A stretch of DNA of 64,000 nt from CAYVXE01 sp964455375 (GTDB lineage: Bacteria; Zhuqueibacterota; Zhuqueibacteria; Oceanimicrobiales; Oceanimicrobiaceae): positions 1 through 64,000 of the forward strand of contig CAYVXE010000010.1 in NCBI GenBank assembly GCA_964455375.1. The letters run 5' to 3'. The notes beneath the pieces are model-generated. The model saw nothing but the letters and a program-made list of their open reading frames with translations. It was not told the DNA's origin and made no database searches. The translations under genes and the position numbers were made by a program. This document shows, in pieces, positions 1 through 7,678 of this stretch (the stretch's first letter is position 1; every line of letters starts with the position of its first letter).

Positions 1-97
1 GTGACATGTAGGCGCAATTGAAATAGGCAATGTCGTCCGGGATGTCAAATAAGTGTCTCTGATTAGGGATGGTTTTTATATTTTCATGTTGAATCAT
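1..97 (-). CDS. Class V aminotransferase-like PLP enzyme (N-terminus only)
   Basis: The minus strand reads from an ATG at 97 out through the window edge, giving 32 residues beginning MIQHENIKTIPNQRH and continuing with an LFDIPDD...YFNCAYMS stretch. That pattern, a short polar lead followed by D-I-P-x-x-x-x-Y-x-N-C-A-Y, is the usual N-terminus of class V aminotransferase (cysteine desulfurase fold) proteins. The catalytic lysine region lies outside the window, so substrate and reaction cannot be named. A weak GGAAAA ribosome site lies upstream of the ATG. It is probably transcribed separately from the downstream-oriented fabV. Confidence 0.7.
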   Translation of the reverse strand, partial: MIQHENIKTIPNQRHLFDIPDDIAYFNCAYMS

Positions 98-123
98 CAC
101 ATTAATTTTCCAGTAATTATGCA

Positions 124-284
124 GCCACAAAGACTCAAAGGCTCCAAGTTTATATGATAAAATTAATCAGAAAACCTATAAGCTGCATCTACAATTTTTT
201 TTGCTACTAATTCTTCTCTTTGACCTGAAATATATTTGTTTATCGTTTTTGTCCTTTGAGTCTTACCTGCCTGCAGCAGGCAGG
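124..284. repeat. Intergenic inverted repeat with a nested palindrome
   Basis: AAGACTCAAAGG at 130-141 is repeated as its exact reverse complement at 253-264, inside a longer GCCACAAAGACTC-type left arm starting at 124. Immediately after the right arm sits a perfect palindrome, CCTGCCTGC-A-GCAGGCAGG, at 266-284. After it the sequence resumes with GAGACTTAGAGGC, which resembles a continuation of the arm. It fills the gap between the aminotransferase and fabV. It belongs to the same family as the element at 2557-2695. Confidence 0.6.
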
Positions 285-296
285 GAGACTTAGAGG

Positions 297-1493
297 CTAA
301 CTAGTTACATTTTCCATCTGAACCAACGGATTGACATCTGCATTGTAGTCGACACCGTCGAGTCCGAATCCGAATAGTTTTAGAAATTCTTCCTGGTATC
401 CTGCAAAGTCTGTTAGATCGTGCAGATTTTCTGTGGTTATTTGTGGCCAGATGCGCTCGATCTCTTCCTGCACTTCCGGTCGCATTTCAAGATCGTCGAG
501 TCGAAAACGGCCTGCTTCATCTGTCTCTGCCGGGCTGCCGGTGTAAAGACGCTCAGAAAACAAACGTTGCGCCTGCTCAATGCAGCCTTCGTGCGTTCCT
601 TTGGCTTTCATAATCTTGAATAATAGTGCAATGTACAATGGTACCACCGGAATGGCGGAACTCGACTGTGTGACCACTGCTTTCATAACAGAGATAAAGG
701 CGGCCCCGCCGATGGTTTGCAAGCGTGCGTCGAGTGTTTTTGCGGCGCGGGCTAAGTCCTCTTTCGCCTTCCCGATGGTGCCGTCTTTGTAAATTGGCCA
801 GGTGAGCTTCGGGCCGATATAGTTGTAGGCGAGCGTTTTGAAACCGTTTGCCAGCAACCCTGCCCCCTCGAGAGCTTCTACCCACATTTCCCAGTCTTCG
901 CCTCCCATCACGGCAATGGTATCCTGTATGTCGTCTCCTTCTGCGGGGTCTATTTGCACGTCATGGACGATGGCTTTATCCGTGTCCACGGTTTTTCCAT
1001 GGTAAACATTGCCAATGGGTTTTAAACAAGATCGGAAAACCTGACCGGTTTTTGGGTGTGTGCGGCGTGGTGAAGCCAGACTGTAAACCAGCAAGTCAAT
1101 CTTACCCAAATCGCGTTTTATGAGGTCGACGGTTTGCTGTTTGATATCATCCGAGAATGCATCGCCGTTGATGCTTTTTGCATAGAGACCGGCGGATTTG
1201 GCCGCTTTATGCACTGCCGCGGAATTGTACCAGCCGGCAGTTCCCGGTCGTTTTTCCGAGGGTTCTTTTTCAAAGAAAACCCCGATCGTCGCAGCTTCGG
1301 ACCCGAATGCTGCGGCAATTCTCGATGCCAAACCGTAACCGGTTGAGGCCCCAACCACCAGGACGTTTTTTGGCCCGTTTTTTAAAGACCCTTTGTTTTT
1401 GACGAATTCAATCTGCTGTCGAACGTTCGCTTCACAACCGGCGGGATGGGTGGTTGTGCAAATGAATCCTCTTATTTTCGGTTTAATGATCAT
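297..1493 (-). CDS. fabV: Enoyl-ACP / trans-2-enoyl-CoA reductase (NADH), FabV/TER family
   Basis: FabV reduces trans-2-enoyl-ACP (or -CoA) to the saturated acyl thioester with NADH, the last step of fatty-acid elongation. The protein starts with the family-typical [17 protein letters not shown]. It has a glycine-rich nucleotide-binding segment [11 protein letters not shown] near residue 45, an acidic FFEKEP stretch expected for NADH preference, and the active-site region [19 protein letters not shown] near residue 225-245. At 398 residues it has the full family length. An upstream in-frame ATG at 1514 exists, but GAGGAC lies 8 nt before the ATG at 1493 and homology begins there, so 1493 is chosen. 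It stands alone on the minus strand, 95 nt from the EamA gene. Confidence 0.95.
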   Translation of the reverse strand: MIIKPKIRGFICTTTHPAGCEANVRQQIEFVKNKGSLKNGPKNVLVVGASTGYGLASRIAAAFGSEAATIGVFFEKEPSEKRPGTAGWYNSAAVHKAAKSAGLYAKSINGDAFSDDIKQQTVDLIKRDLGKIDLLVYSLASPRRTHPKTGQVFRSCLKPIGNVYHGKTVDTDKAIVHDVQIDPAEGDDIQDTIAVMGGEDWEMWVEALEGAGLLANGFKTLAYNYIGPKLTWPIYKDGTIGKAKEDLARAAKTLDARLQTIGGAAFISVMKAVVTQSSSAIPVVPLYIALLFKIMKAKGTHEGCIEQAQRLFSERLYTGSPAETDEAGRFRLDDLEMRPEVQEEIERIWPQITTENLHDLTDFAGYQEEFLKLFGFGLDGVDYNADVNPLVQMENVTS

Positions 1494-1588
1494 TGTGTCC
1501 TCTTCATGTAACATTTTATGTTAGGTTTATCATGCAATGACTGAAAGCAATAATGTTTTAAAAATTATTCACTTTTTCAAGTAAAACT

Positions 1589-2515
1589 TTATGCGGCGGA
1601 AGCAAATCGTTTTTGCGTGAGATAAACCCCGAAGATGACCAGAGCCGCTCCGAAAAGAATGGGACGTGTCGGCGTTTCACCGAGAAACAGAGCTGCGAGA
1701 ATGATTGCACTTACCGGAACAAAATTGATGAACTGGCTCGCCTTTCCCGCTCCGATGCATCGAATGCCCTGCAGATACCATAAAATGCCGAGCACGGTTC
1801 CAAATACGCCAAGGTAACTTAAGCTCACCCAGTCAAGCACGGAATAGCCTGCCAGTTTTGTAAAAACCTTCTCAAAATAGGCCGGAATGAAAAGTGCCGC
1901 AGTCCCGATGGCGGAGGAATACGAAATGGTGATGAGCGGTGAGAGTGTTTTCATCACCGGCTTGCTGATAAGCGAATACGCCACCCAACTGCCTACGCAG
2001 CCGAAAATGTACAGTTCTCCCCGGCCGATAGCGCCGGAGAATATCTGTTTCAAATCTCCTTTCGCAATCACGATTAAAGCGCCGGACACGGAAATCAAAA
2101 TTCCAAAAATCTTCACCAGGGTAAGTTTTTCTTTGAAAAGCCAGCCGGCAAAAAGGGCAATGAAGATCGGGTTTGTGGCGACGATGAGCGCTGCCCGGCT
2201 GGCGGTAATTGTTTGCAGACCGGTAAAAAAACAGTAGTTGTAAAAAAAGATGCCGGATAATCCCATAAAAGCAACCATGAAAAATTGTGTTTTGCTCAGA
2301 CCGGGAAATCCTCCATATTTTTTTCGGGTGATGAGCAGTAAAATAATACTCGCGATGGTGAATCGTAAGAATGCGGCAGAAAATGGTTGCAGACGGTTCG
2401 CTATTGTCCTGGCGGCAATGAAGGTTCCACCCCAGAAAAACGCGGTTAACAAAAGTTTGAGATGGATGAAGATGCTGGAATTGTCGTGACCTGACGTGAC
2501 ACTATTTTTTTTCAA
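1589..2515 (-). CDS. EamA/DMT-superfamily membrane transporter
   Basis: This 308-residue protein has about ten hydrophobic segments arranged as two repeated halves, as in drug/metabolite exporters of the EamA (RhaT/DMT) type. The first repeat has the typical AFFWGGTFIAAR segment near residue 27 and a TASRAALIVATNPIF segment ending the first half. The second half has GSWVAYSLISKPV and a LFLGETPTRPILFGAALVIFG ending. The substrate cannot be predicted. The only plausible start is a TTG at 2515 preceded by a weak AGAGAAAG; no in-frame ATG lies upstream of the first helix. It is a single gene between intergenic repeats. Confidence 0.9.
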   Translation of the reverse strand: MKKNSVTSGHDNSSIFIHLKLLLTAFFWGGTFIAARTIANRLQPFSAAFLRFTIASIILLLITRKKYGGFPGLSKTQFFMVAFMGLSGIFFYNYCFFTGLQTITASRAALIVATNPIFIALFAGWLFKEKLTLVKIFGILISVSGALIVIAKGDLKQIFSGAIGRGELYIFGCVGSWVAYSLISKPVMKTLSPLITISYSSAIGTAALFIPAYFEKVFTKLAGYSVLDWVSLSYLGVFGTVLGILWYLQGIRCIGAGKASQFINFVPVSAIILAALFLGETPTRPILFGAALVIFGVYLTQKRFASAA

Positions 2516-2556
2516 TCGATTTGGCTTTCTCTAACCTGGATTATTCATAAATTCTT

Positions 2557-2695
2557 GCCACGAAGGCGCTAAGACACGAAGAAACAAAAAGATAAAGGTT
2601 TTATAAATTTATAGTTTTGTTTTATGTATATTGTCTTTGAATACCAGCCGTGTATATTGTTTTTTAATTACTTTGCGTCTTTGAGCCTTGGTGGC
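2557..2695. repeat. Dispersed inverted-repeat element (GCCACGAAGGC family)
   Basis: A 24-base arm at 2557-2580 (GCCACGAAGGCGCTAAGAC...) is matched at about 19 of 24 positions by the reverse complement of 2672-2695 (TTTGCGTCTTTGAGCC...). The arms flank about 90 bp of AT-rich spacer. The element occupies nearly all of the gap between the EamA and nudC genes. Arms of this kind, rich in ACGAAGRC words, are familiar as intergenic repeats in many environmental bacterial genomes. No open reading frame lies inside. Confidence 0.6.
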
Positions 2696-2706
2696 TCATA
2701 AATTAT

Positions 2707-3534
2707 TCAGGCTAAAAAGTCATCAATTAACTGCCTGGCAATACTCATCGGTGGCGGTAGCTTGGGGAGTCGGTTGTAAGCAAACCATTTTGCATCCTCC
2801 AGTTCGTGGTGATCGACGTTTAAAGTGCCGCTTGCATATTCAGCCGTAAAAGCGATCATCAAAGAGTTGGGAAATGGCCATGGCTGGCTGCCGAAATAAT
2901 GCAGATTTTTTACCCGAATGTTTACTTCTTCCAAAAGCTCGCGTTCCACCGCTTCTTCCAAGTTCTCACCGGCGTCCACAAAGCCGGCCAACACGCTGTA
3001 CATTTGCGGTGGAAAGTGTTTGCCGCGACCTAACAAAATTTTGTCGCCATCTGTTATTCTGACAATGATAGCCGGGGAGAGCCGCGGGAAGCTCATGAGC
3101 CCACATTGCGGACATTTTTTCGCCCGCGCCTGTTTTGCCGGTTCTGTTTGCACGCCGCAGCGTCCGCAAAATTGATGCGTCCGGTCCCATTCGATGATCT
3201 GGAATGCTCTCCCTGCCAGCACCCATAAATCGTGTTCCAAAAGAACAGAAGCTTTTCTCAAGGAAGACCATTCAAACCGGGACGACAGACCGGGTTTTTC
3301 GTTCAATCCCAAAGCAAAACAATGTGATGTTTGCCATTTTCCCAGATAGTGCTTCGGCAATGATCCATTGTTTGAAAACGGTAATTTGTCTCGAACGGGG
3401 ATTGTGTAGGAAGTGTTTGTTTTATGAACGAGAAGTTCATCATTATGAAAAACGAAGATCATGGAATTAGGCGATTCCACCGCAGTAGGGAACAGACCTG
3501 GTGTAAAATATTTGTAGATAGAGTGGTTTTTCAT
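2707..3534 (-). CDS. nudC: NADH pyrophosphatase / NAD-capped RNA hydrolase NudC
   Basis: NudC hydrolyses NAD(H) to NMN(H) and AMP and removes NAD caps from RNA. The four zinc-ribbon cysteines are visible as CGRCG and CPQCG around residues 123-143. They are followed by the Nudix box, which starts at GFVDAGENLEEAVEREL and ends LLEEV, and then by the NudC-specific SQPWPFPNS motif. The length (275 residues) fits the family. The start ATG at 3534 overlaps the stop of the upstream HAD phosphatase gene by four bases, so the two are translationally coupled and probably act in nucleotide or metabolite housecleaning. Confidence 0.95.
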   Translation of the reverse strand: MKNHSIYKYFTPGLFPTAVESPNSMIFVFHNDELLVHKTNTSYTIPVRDKLPFSNNGSLPKHYLGKWQTSHCFALGLNEKPGLSSRFEWSSLRKASVLLEHDLWVLAGRAFQIIEWDRTHQFCGRCGVQTEPAKQARAKKCPQCGLMSFPRLSPAIIVRITDGDKILLGRGKHFPPQMYSVLAGFVDAGENLEEAVERELLEEVNIRVKNLHYFGSQPWPFPNSLMIAFTAEYASGTLNVDHHELEDAKWFAYNRLPKLPPPMSIARQLIDDFLA

Positions 3535-4229
3535 GGGACGTGTTTTACTTCGGTTAAAGCCTGCAAAAATTTAGCATAATTTTTATAGTGTGGCAGGATG
3601 TTCACAGCACCGGCCTCCTGTAACCGTTCCGGTGGTTTTTCGTAGGCGATACCGACGAAAGGGATGTTGAGTTTGCGGGTTGTACGAATATCCCACAATC
3701 CGTCACCAACGTAAACCTTTTTGTCAAACTCAGTGGTGCTGTGTTTTTGTGCGGCCAGTTCGATGGCTTTTAATATGATTTTTTCCCGTTCAATGTGATG
3801 GTCGCAGTGGGCGAGAGGGGTACCATCCGCCGGGATGTCTGCGTAGTGCAATTTCAGCAGCGCCGATTTTTCCCAGCACCCCGTTGCAATCGCCACGGCC
3901 CAATTGGGGTCCTGCTTTAATGATTGCAATGTCTTTGCGGCGCCGGGTATTTCCAGAAATTGTTCGGGGTTTGTTTGCTGCGACGCTTCAAGTAAATTAT
4001 AAAAAGTTGATTTTAACCGGTCAAGTTCTTCCGGAGTTGCCGGCCGTTGAAATGCTCTGGCAATGATTTCTTCGGCAATTCCTTCGTCGGTGTAGTTGGG
4101 GAAGCTCTCCCAGTTGCCGTTTTCAACGTCAATGTCTAAACTGATCTTGAATGCCCGAACGTAACACTCGGCGTCGATTTTGCTGGTGTTGGTCAGTGTG
4201 CCGTCGATATCAAAAATTGCCAGATTCAT
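3531..4229 (-). CDS. HAD-family phosphatase (phosphoglycolate phosphatase-like)
   Basis: The N-terminus carries the HAD nucleophile motif DIDGTLTNT at residues 6-14. Motif II is in the AIATGCW segment, motif III is a lysine in the REKIILKAIE region, and motif IV is VYVGDGLWDIRT near residue 172. The helical cap between residues 15 and 90 fits the C1-cap subfamily of small-molecule phosphatases such as phosphoglycolate phosphatase. The substrate is not predictable. It forms a two-gene unit with nudC through a four-base overlap. Confidence 0.88.
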   Translation of the reverse strand: MNLAIFDIDGTLTNTSKIDAECYVRAFKISLDIDVENGNWESFPNYTDEGIAEEIIARAFQRPATPEELDRLKSTFYNLLEASQQTNPEQFLEIPGAAKTLQSLKQDPNWAVAIATGCWEKSALLKLHYADIPADGTPLAHCDHHIEREKIILKAIELAAQKHSTTEFDKKVYVGDGLWDIRTTRKLNIPFVGIAYEKPPERLQEAGAVNILPHYKNYAKFLQALTEVKHVP

Positions 4230-4284
4230 GGAGTTTGTTTCATGTTATTATCTAATCTGATTTTTTCAACTGCTTCCGCCGAAT

Positions 4285-4389
4285 TGTCATTTCGAGTCAG
4301 GCGCATGCCTGACGAGAAATCTGTAACTGAAACGATTCCAGCAAATAAAGATTTCTCATCCAGCAAAAAACGCAGGATTCGAAATGACA
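4285..4389. repeat. Inverted pair of TGTCATTTCGA...GAGAAATCT elements
   Basis: One unit runs TGTCATTTCGA (4285-4295), a stem GTCAGGC/GCCTGAC, then GAGAAATCT (4314-4322). A second, inverted unit runs AGATTTCTC (4349-4357) to TCGAAATGACA (4379-4389) with its own internal imperfect hairpin. The ends are conserved and the internal stems differ. The pair fills the convergence-free gap between the HAD and arsM genes; the open frame across it is an artefact of the repeat. Confidence 0.75.
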
Positions 4390-4505
4390 GGCTTTATTGC
4401 CATCGTTGCAATACTTTGTCCGGCCATACTATTTAAGTTGTGAATTATTTAGGCTAAGTAAAGCAAAAAAATGCAAAAAGTAAACCGATGTTCTGCAAAT
4501 CTCGG

Positions 4506-5303
4506 TTAGTCAGGTTTTTCTGCATAGACCGTGATACTGAAAATTCCAACCGGATTTTGCTGAAAGGTGTTCAATTCATCTTCAGAAAGATACTGTTTTA
4601 GCAAACTTTCCGGGAGAATAATTTCCCGTTCCTTTTGTATGGTTATGTTTTGAAAACCGGTTTGTTTAATGATGGCAAGATATTCTTCTTTTTGCAATGC
4701 CCCCGATACGCAGCCGGCATAAAGAACTGCGGCTTCTTGCAGCACATCCGGTAACTTGCCTTTTAAAACAATATCGGAGATGCTGAAGTGGCCGCCCGGT
4801 TTCAAAACCCGCAAGGTTTCAGAAAATGCCTTCTTTTTGTCCGGAACAAGATTGAGTACACAGTTGCTGACGACCACATCGGCGAAGTTATCATCCACGG
4901 GGAGAGATTCGATGTCGCCTAAGCGAAACTCCACATTACTGAACCCGAGTTTGTGGGCATTCTTGCGGGCATTTTCGATCATCGCTTCGGTCATATCAAT
5001 GCCGAGGACTTTCCCGCTCTCGCCGGTTTCGGCTCGGGCCACAAAACAGTCATTCCCTGCTCCCGAACCCAAATCGATAACGGTGTCTCCTTTTTTGATT
5101 TTCGCAAACTGCGTCGGCAGGCCGCAACCAAGATTTAGGTCTGCATCCGGGTTGTAGCCGTTTAACTGGGAATAGTCTTCCGAAAATTGACTGTAATCCG
5201 GTGCGCTACTGCTTTCGGTGCCGCAGCACGAGTTCTGACTTTGTCCGGCAATCTCGGTATATTTTTCTTTGACAATTTTTTTTAAATGTTTATTCGACTG
5301 CAT
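4506..5303 (-). CDS. arsM: Arsenite S-adenosylmethionine methyltransferase
   Basis: ArsM methylates trivalent arsenic with SAM to volatile or less harmful methylarsenicals. The SAM-binding motif DLGSGAG is at 77-83. Three cysteines correspond to the conserved arsenic-binding set: Cys60 (LGCGLP), Cys148 (SNCVLNL) and Cys198 (YAGCVSGA). An extra CC pair is at 26-27 near the N-terminus. The start at 5303 is chosen because AAAGGAGA lies just upstream; the longer frame to 5351 would run into arsR. arsR lies 29 nt upstream on the same strand, so the two form a small arsenic-response operon. Confidence 0.93.
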   Translation of the reverse strand: MQSNKHLKKIVKEKYTEIAGQSQNSCCGTESSSAPDYSQFSEDYSQLNGYNPDADLNLGCGLPTQFAKIKKGDTVIDLGSGAGNDCFVARAETGESGKVLGIDMTEAMIENARKNAHKLGFSNVEFRLGDIESLPVDDNFADVVVSNCVLNLVPDKKKAFSETLRVLKPGGHFSISDIVLKGKLPDVLQEAAVLYAGCVSGALQKEEYLAIIKQTGFQNITIQKEREIILPESLLKQYLSEDELNTFQQNPVGIFSITVYAEKPD

Positions 5304-5332
5304 CATTTCTCCTTTCATGTTTATGGTAAAAT

Positions 5333-5659
5333 TCAGCAGCGCGGTTTGCATGAAACTTGCTCAAACAGGTGATTCAAGAGGTCGACAGCTTTCTGCCACA
5401 CCTCTTCATCGATGCAATAACATACCTTCGGCCCGTCAATTTCTCCGGTGATGATGCCAATGCGCTTGAGTTCTTTAAGATGTTGTGAGATCGTTGATTG
5501 TGACAGAGGTAACACATCTACCAGGTCGCCACAAATACAGGCCTTTTTTGTAATGAGTTGCTGGATGATTGCAACTCTGGCCGGATGCGCAAATGCCTTC
5601 GCAAACGCGGCAATTTGATTTTGTTCAGCGTTAAATTGGTGTGATTTTGTTATTCCCAT
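5333..5659 (-). CDS. arsR: ArsR/SmtB-family metalloregulatory repressor
   Basis: This 108-residue protein is a winged helix-turn-helix repressor. The recognition region reads LPLSQSTISQHLKELKRIG (about residues 50-68), and the wing has GEIDGPKVCYCI. A CIC motif just before the recognition helices (KKACICGDL), a second C-Y-C, and a C-terminal SCKPRC are candidate As(III) ligands. It should repress its own operon with arsM and release DNA on binding arsenite. The ATG at 5659 has AGAGG upstream and a palindromic operator 21 bp further up. Confidence 0.92.
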   Translation of the reverse strand: MGITKSHQFNAEQNQIAAFAKAFAHPARVAIIQQLITKKACICGDLVDVLPLSQSTISQHLKELKRIGIITGEIDGPKVCYCIDEEVWQKAVDLLNHLFEQVSCKPRC

Positions 5660-5679
5660 TGAACCTCTGTGGTTAATAT

Positions 5680-5699
5680 TTATCGTAATAATACGATAA
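5680..5699 (-). promoter_or_regulatory. Probable ArsR operator
   Basis: A perfect inverted repeat with 8-base arms, TTATCGTA and TACGATAA, separated by ATAA, sits 21 bp upstream of the arsR start codon. Its size and position fit an autoregulatory ArsR/SmtB operator overlapping the promoter. Confidence 0.7.
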
Positions 5700-5780
5700 T
5701 AATTTCAAAAGTGCAAATTTATTTTTGATTATTTCTAAACTTATTTGAGAGTGAAGTAAATAATGAAAGTGAGAGATGCC

Positions 5781-7559
5781 TTAGCGAATTAGCAGGATTT
5801 TTATTGTTTTCTCTGATTCCTGAGTTTGCAATTTCACCAGATAGGTTCCACTTGCAGATTCAATTCCATTTTGATTCTTGCCATCCCATTCCAACTGGTG
5901 CTTTCCAGTGGATAAGTTAATAAAGTGGAAAGCACGAATTTCTTTCCCCAAAACATTAAAAATGCGTATATCCACTTCAGCAGGTTTTTCCATTGTAAAA
6001 GAAAGCGTTGTTGAGGGATTAAACGGATTGGGAAAATTTTGATGCAGAGTAAATACAGAAACGGCTGTGGTGGATTTAGCCCGGATTTCCGTTATTGTAC
6101 TGCCTTCTTCGATGGTTATGATGCGGTCAGGAGTTACGTTTGTAAAAATGTCCCTGGAATTTCCGGGCCATTGAATAATCAGGCTATCGATGAGAGCGTT
6201 TCGTCCCAGTCCAAAGTGGAGCGTAAGCATGTTTTGTGAATATGTTCCTGAGCCTGACGTGACTATACGGATTTGCTTGGAACTACCTGAAATAACTTTT
6301 ACCTGGGCTCCGATACCAAATCTATTTTGGCTGATACCCTTCAGGTTGATTTCCAGCCAATGATTTTGAGCGACTGAATCCGGTGGTGTGTTTTTAAACA
6401 GATAAGCGTGACTGAACTCGTCCGCAGCGACAAAATCGAGAAATCCGTCATTGTCGTAATCAGCAGATGCTGCGCCGTTAAACCTGGAAGACGCCAAAAG
6501 CGGAAATTGCACTTGATTGGAAATATCCGTAAACGTCCCCCTTCCGTTATTTTGATAAAGGCTGAAAATAGAGTTCAAACCACACGCGAAGATATCGAGG
6601 TCGCCATCATTGTCATAATCCCCTGCAGTGACCGCCAGGTAAATTCCTGCATTATCAAGTCTTGCAGAATCGGAAATTTCAGAGAAGACACCCTGCTTAT
6701 TTTGATAAAGAAGGAATGAATGGTTGTTATCACTATTGACAACCAGAATATCGAAATCCAGATCGTTATCAAAATCAAAAGTAATGCTGCCCCAACTTGC
6801 ACCGAAATAATCCAGGCCCGTTTCTGCACTGACGTTTGAAAAACTACCGCCGCCGTCGTTGCGGTAGAGAAGGTTGGTCCAGTTTTCACCATTAAGGTTG
6901 CGGCAGTTCGCTACAAATAAGTCGAGATGGTTGTCTTGGTTATAATCCAGCCAGGTAATTCCGTAAGCGGCCCAATCGTTTGCCATGCCGAGTTTGGGTG
7001 CGACGTCGGTGAATTGCAGGTTGCCGTTGTTTCGAAATAGATTGTTGGCAACATCATCCTGCAACAGATAGTAGTCGAGGTCTCCATCTTCATCGAAATC
7101 CGCCCAGGCACCACCTTGAGCAAAATTTAAATCGGCCATTCCGGCAGTTTGAGCAATGTCGGTAAATGTCTCATCCCGGTTATTCAAATAAAGTTTGTTT
7201 GCTATTTGCCGGTCATTTGAAAGGTAGAGGTCAAGGTAACCGTCGTTGTTAATGTCGCCCCAGGTTGCCGCTTTAGTTTTTAATGTGTCTGCCACTCCTG
7301 CGGAAGTAGCTATATCGGTAAAGGTGCCATCGCCATTATTCTTAAATAGACCATTTGTGGTTAAGGCACTAATATATAAATCCTGAAGTCCATCGTTGTT
7401 GAAGTCTCCCCAGGCAGGACCTGAATCCCTGTTAAGTTTGAAATTCAAACTGTCAAGGTTGGTTGTTACATCTACGAACGTAAAATCCTGTGCAACTAGC
7501 GATATAATGTCGATAAATACAATAAATAGAATGAAGCAGAAAGAGAGGATTCTTTTCAT
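5781..7559 (-). CDS. Secreted FG-GAP/VCBS-repeat protein with ASPIC/UnbV domain and C-terminal sorting domain
   Basis: A signal peptide (MKRILSFCFILFIVFI...) is followed by repeated FG-GAP units. Each contains a calcium-binding-type D-x-N-x-D-G-x-x-D loop (for example DFNNDGLQD, DINNDGYLD, DYDNDGDLD) between about residues 50 and 390, which predicts a beta-propeller. An ASPIC/UnbV domain follows (IGAQVKV...GSGTYSQ...HFGLG) near 400-490. The last about 85 residues form a FlgD-like sorting domain starting at NFPNPFNPSTT and ending LLIR. It is expected to be exported to the cell surface, possibly by a type IX system not encoded here. The ligand is unknown. Confidence 0.88.
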   Translation of the reverse strand: MKRILSFCFILFIVFIDIISLVAQDFTFVDVTTNLDSLNFKLNRDSGPAWGDFNNDGLQDLYISALTTNGLFKNNGDGTFTDIATSAGVADTLKTKAATWGDINNDGYLDLYLSNDRQIANKLYLNNRDETFTDIAQTAGMADLNFAQGGAWADFDEDGDLDYYLLQDDVANNLFRNNGNLQFTDVAPKLGMANDWAAYGITWLDYNQDNHLDLFVANCRNLNGENWTNLLYRNDGGGSFSNVSAETGLDYFGASWGSITFDFDNDLDFDILVVNSDNNHSFLLYQNKQGVFSEISDSARLDNAGIYLAVTAGDYDNDGDLDIFACGLNSIFSLYQNNGRGTFTDISNQVQFPLLASSRFNGAASADYDNDGFLDFVAADEFSHAYLFKNTPPDSVAQNHWLEINLKGISQNRFGIGAQVKVISGSSKQIRIVTSGSGTYSQNMLTLHFGLGRNALIDSLIIQWPGNSRDIFTNVTPDRIITIEEGSTITEIRAKSTTAVSVFTLHQNFPNPFNPSTTLSFTMEKPAEVDIRIFNVLGKEIRAFHFINLSTGKHQLEWDGKNQNGIESASGTYLVKLQTQESEKTIKILLIR

Positions 7560-7678
7560 AATAAAAACCTGTATTGTGATTTATCTGAAAAATTTTATGA
7601 CCGGGTCAGAGGTTCTTGGGATAGTTGAAGAACAATTATTTACTTCCGGAAATTCCCACTAAATGTGAAAGAGAATTC

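Noticed and set aside
4242..4436. Plus-strand 64-codon frame between the HAD and arsM genes
   Set aside because: It runs through an inverted pair of dispersed repeats, lacks a ribosome site and has no protein-like pattern.
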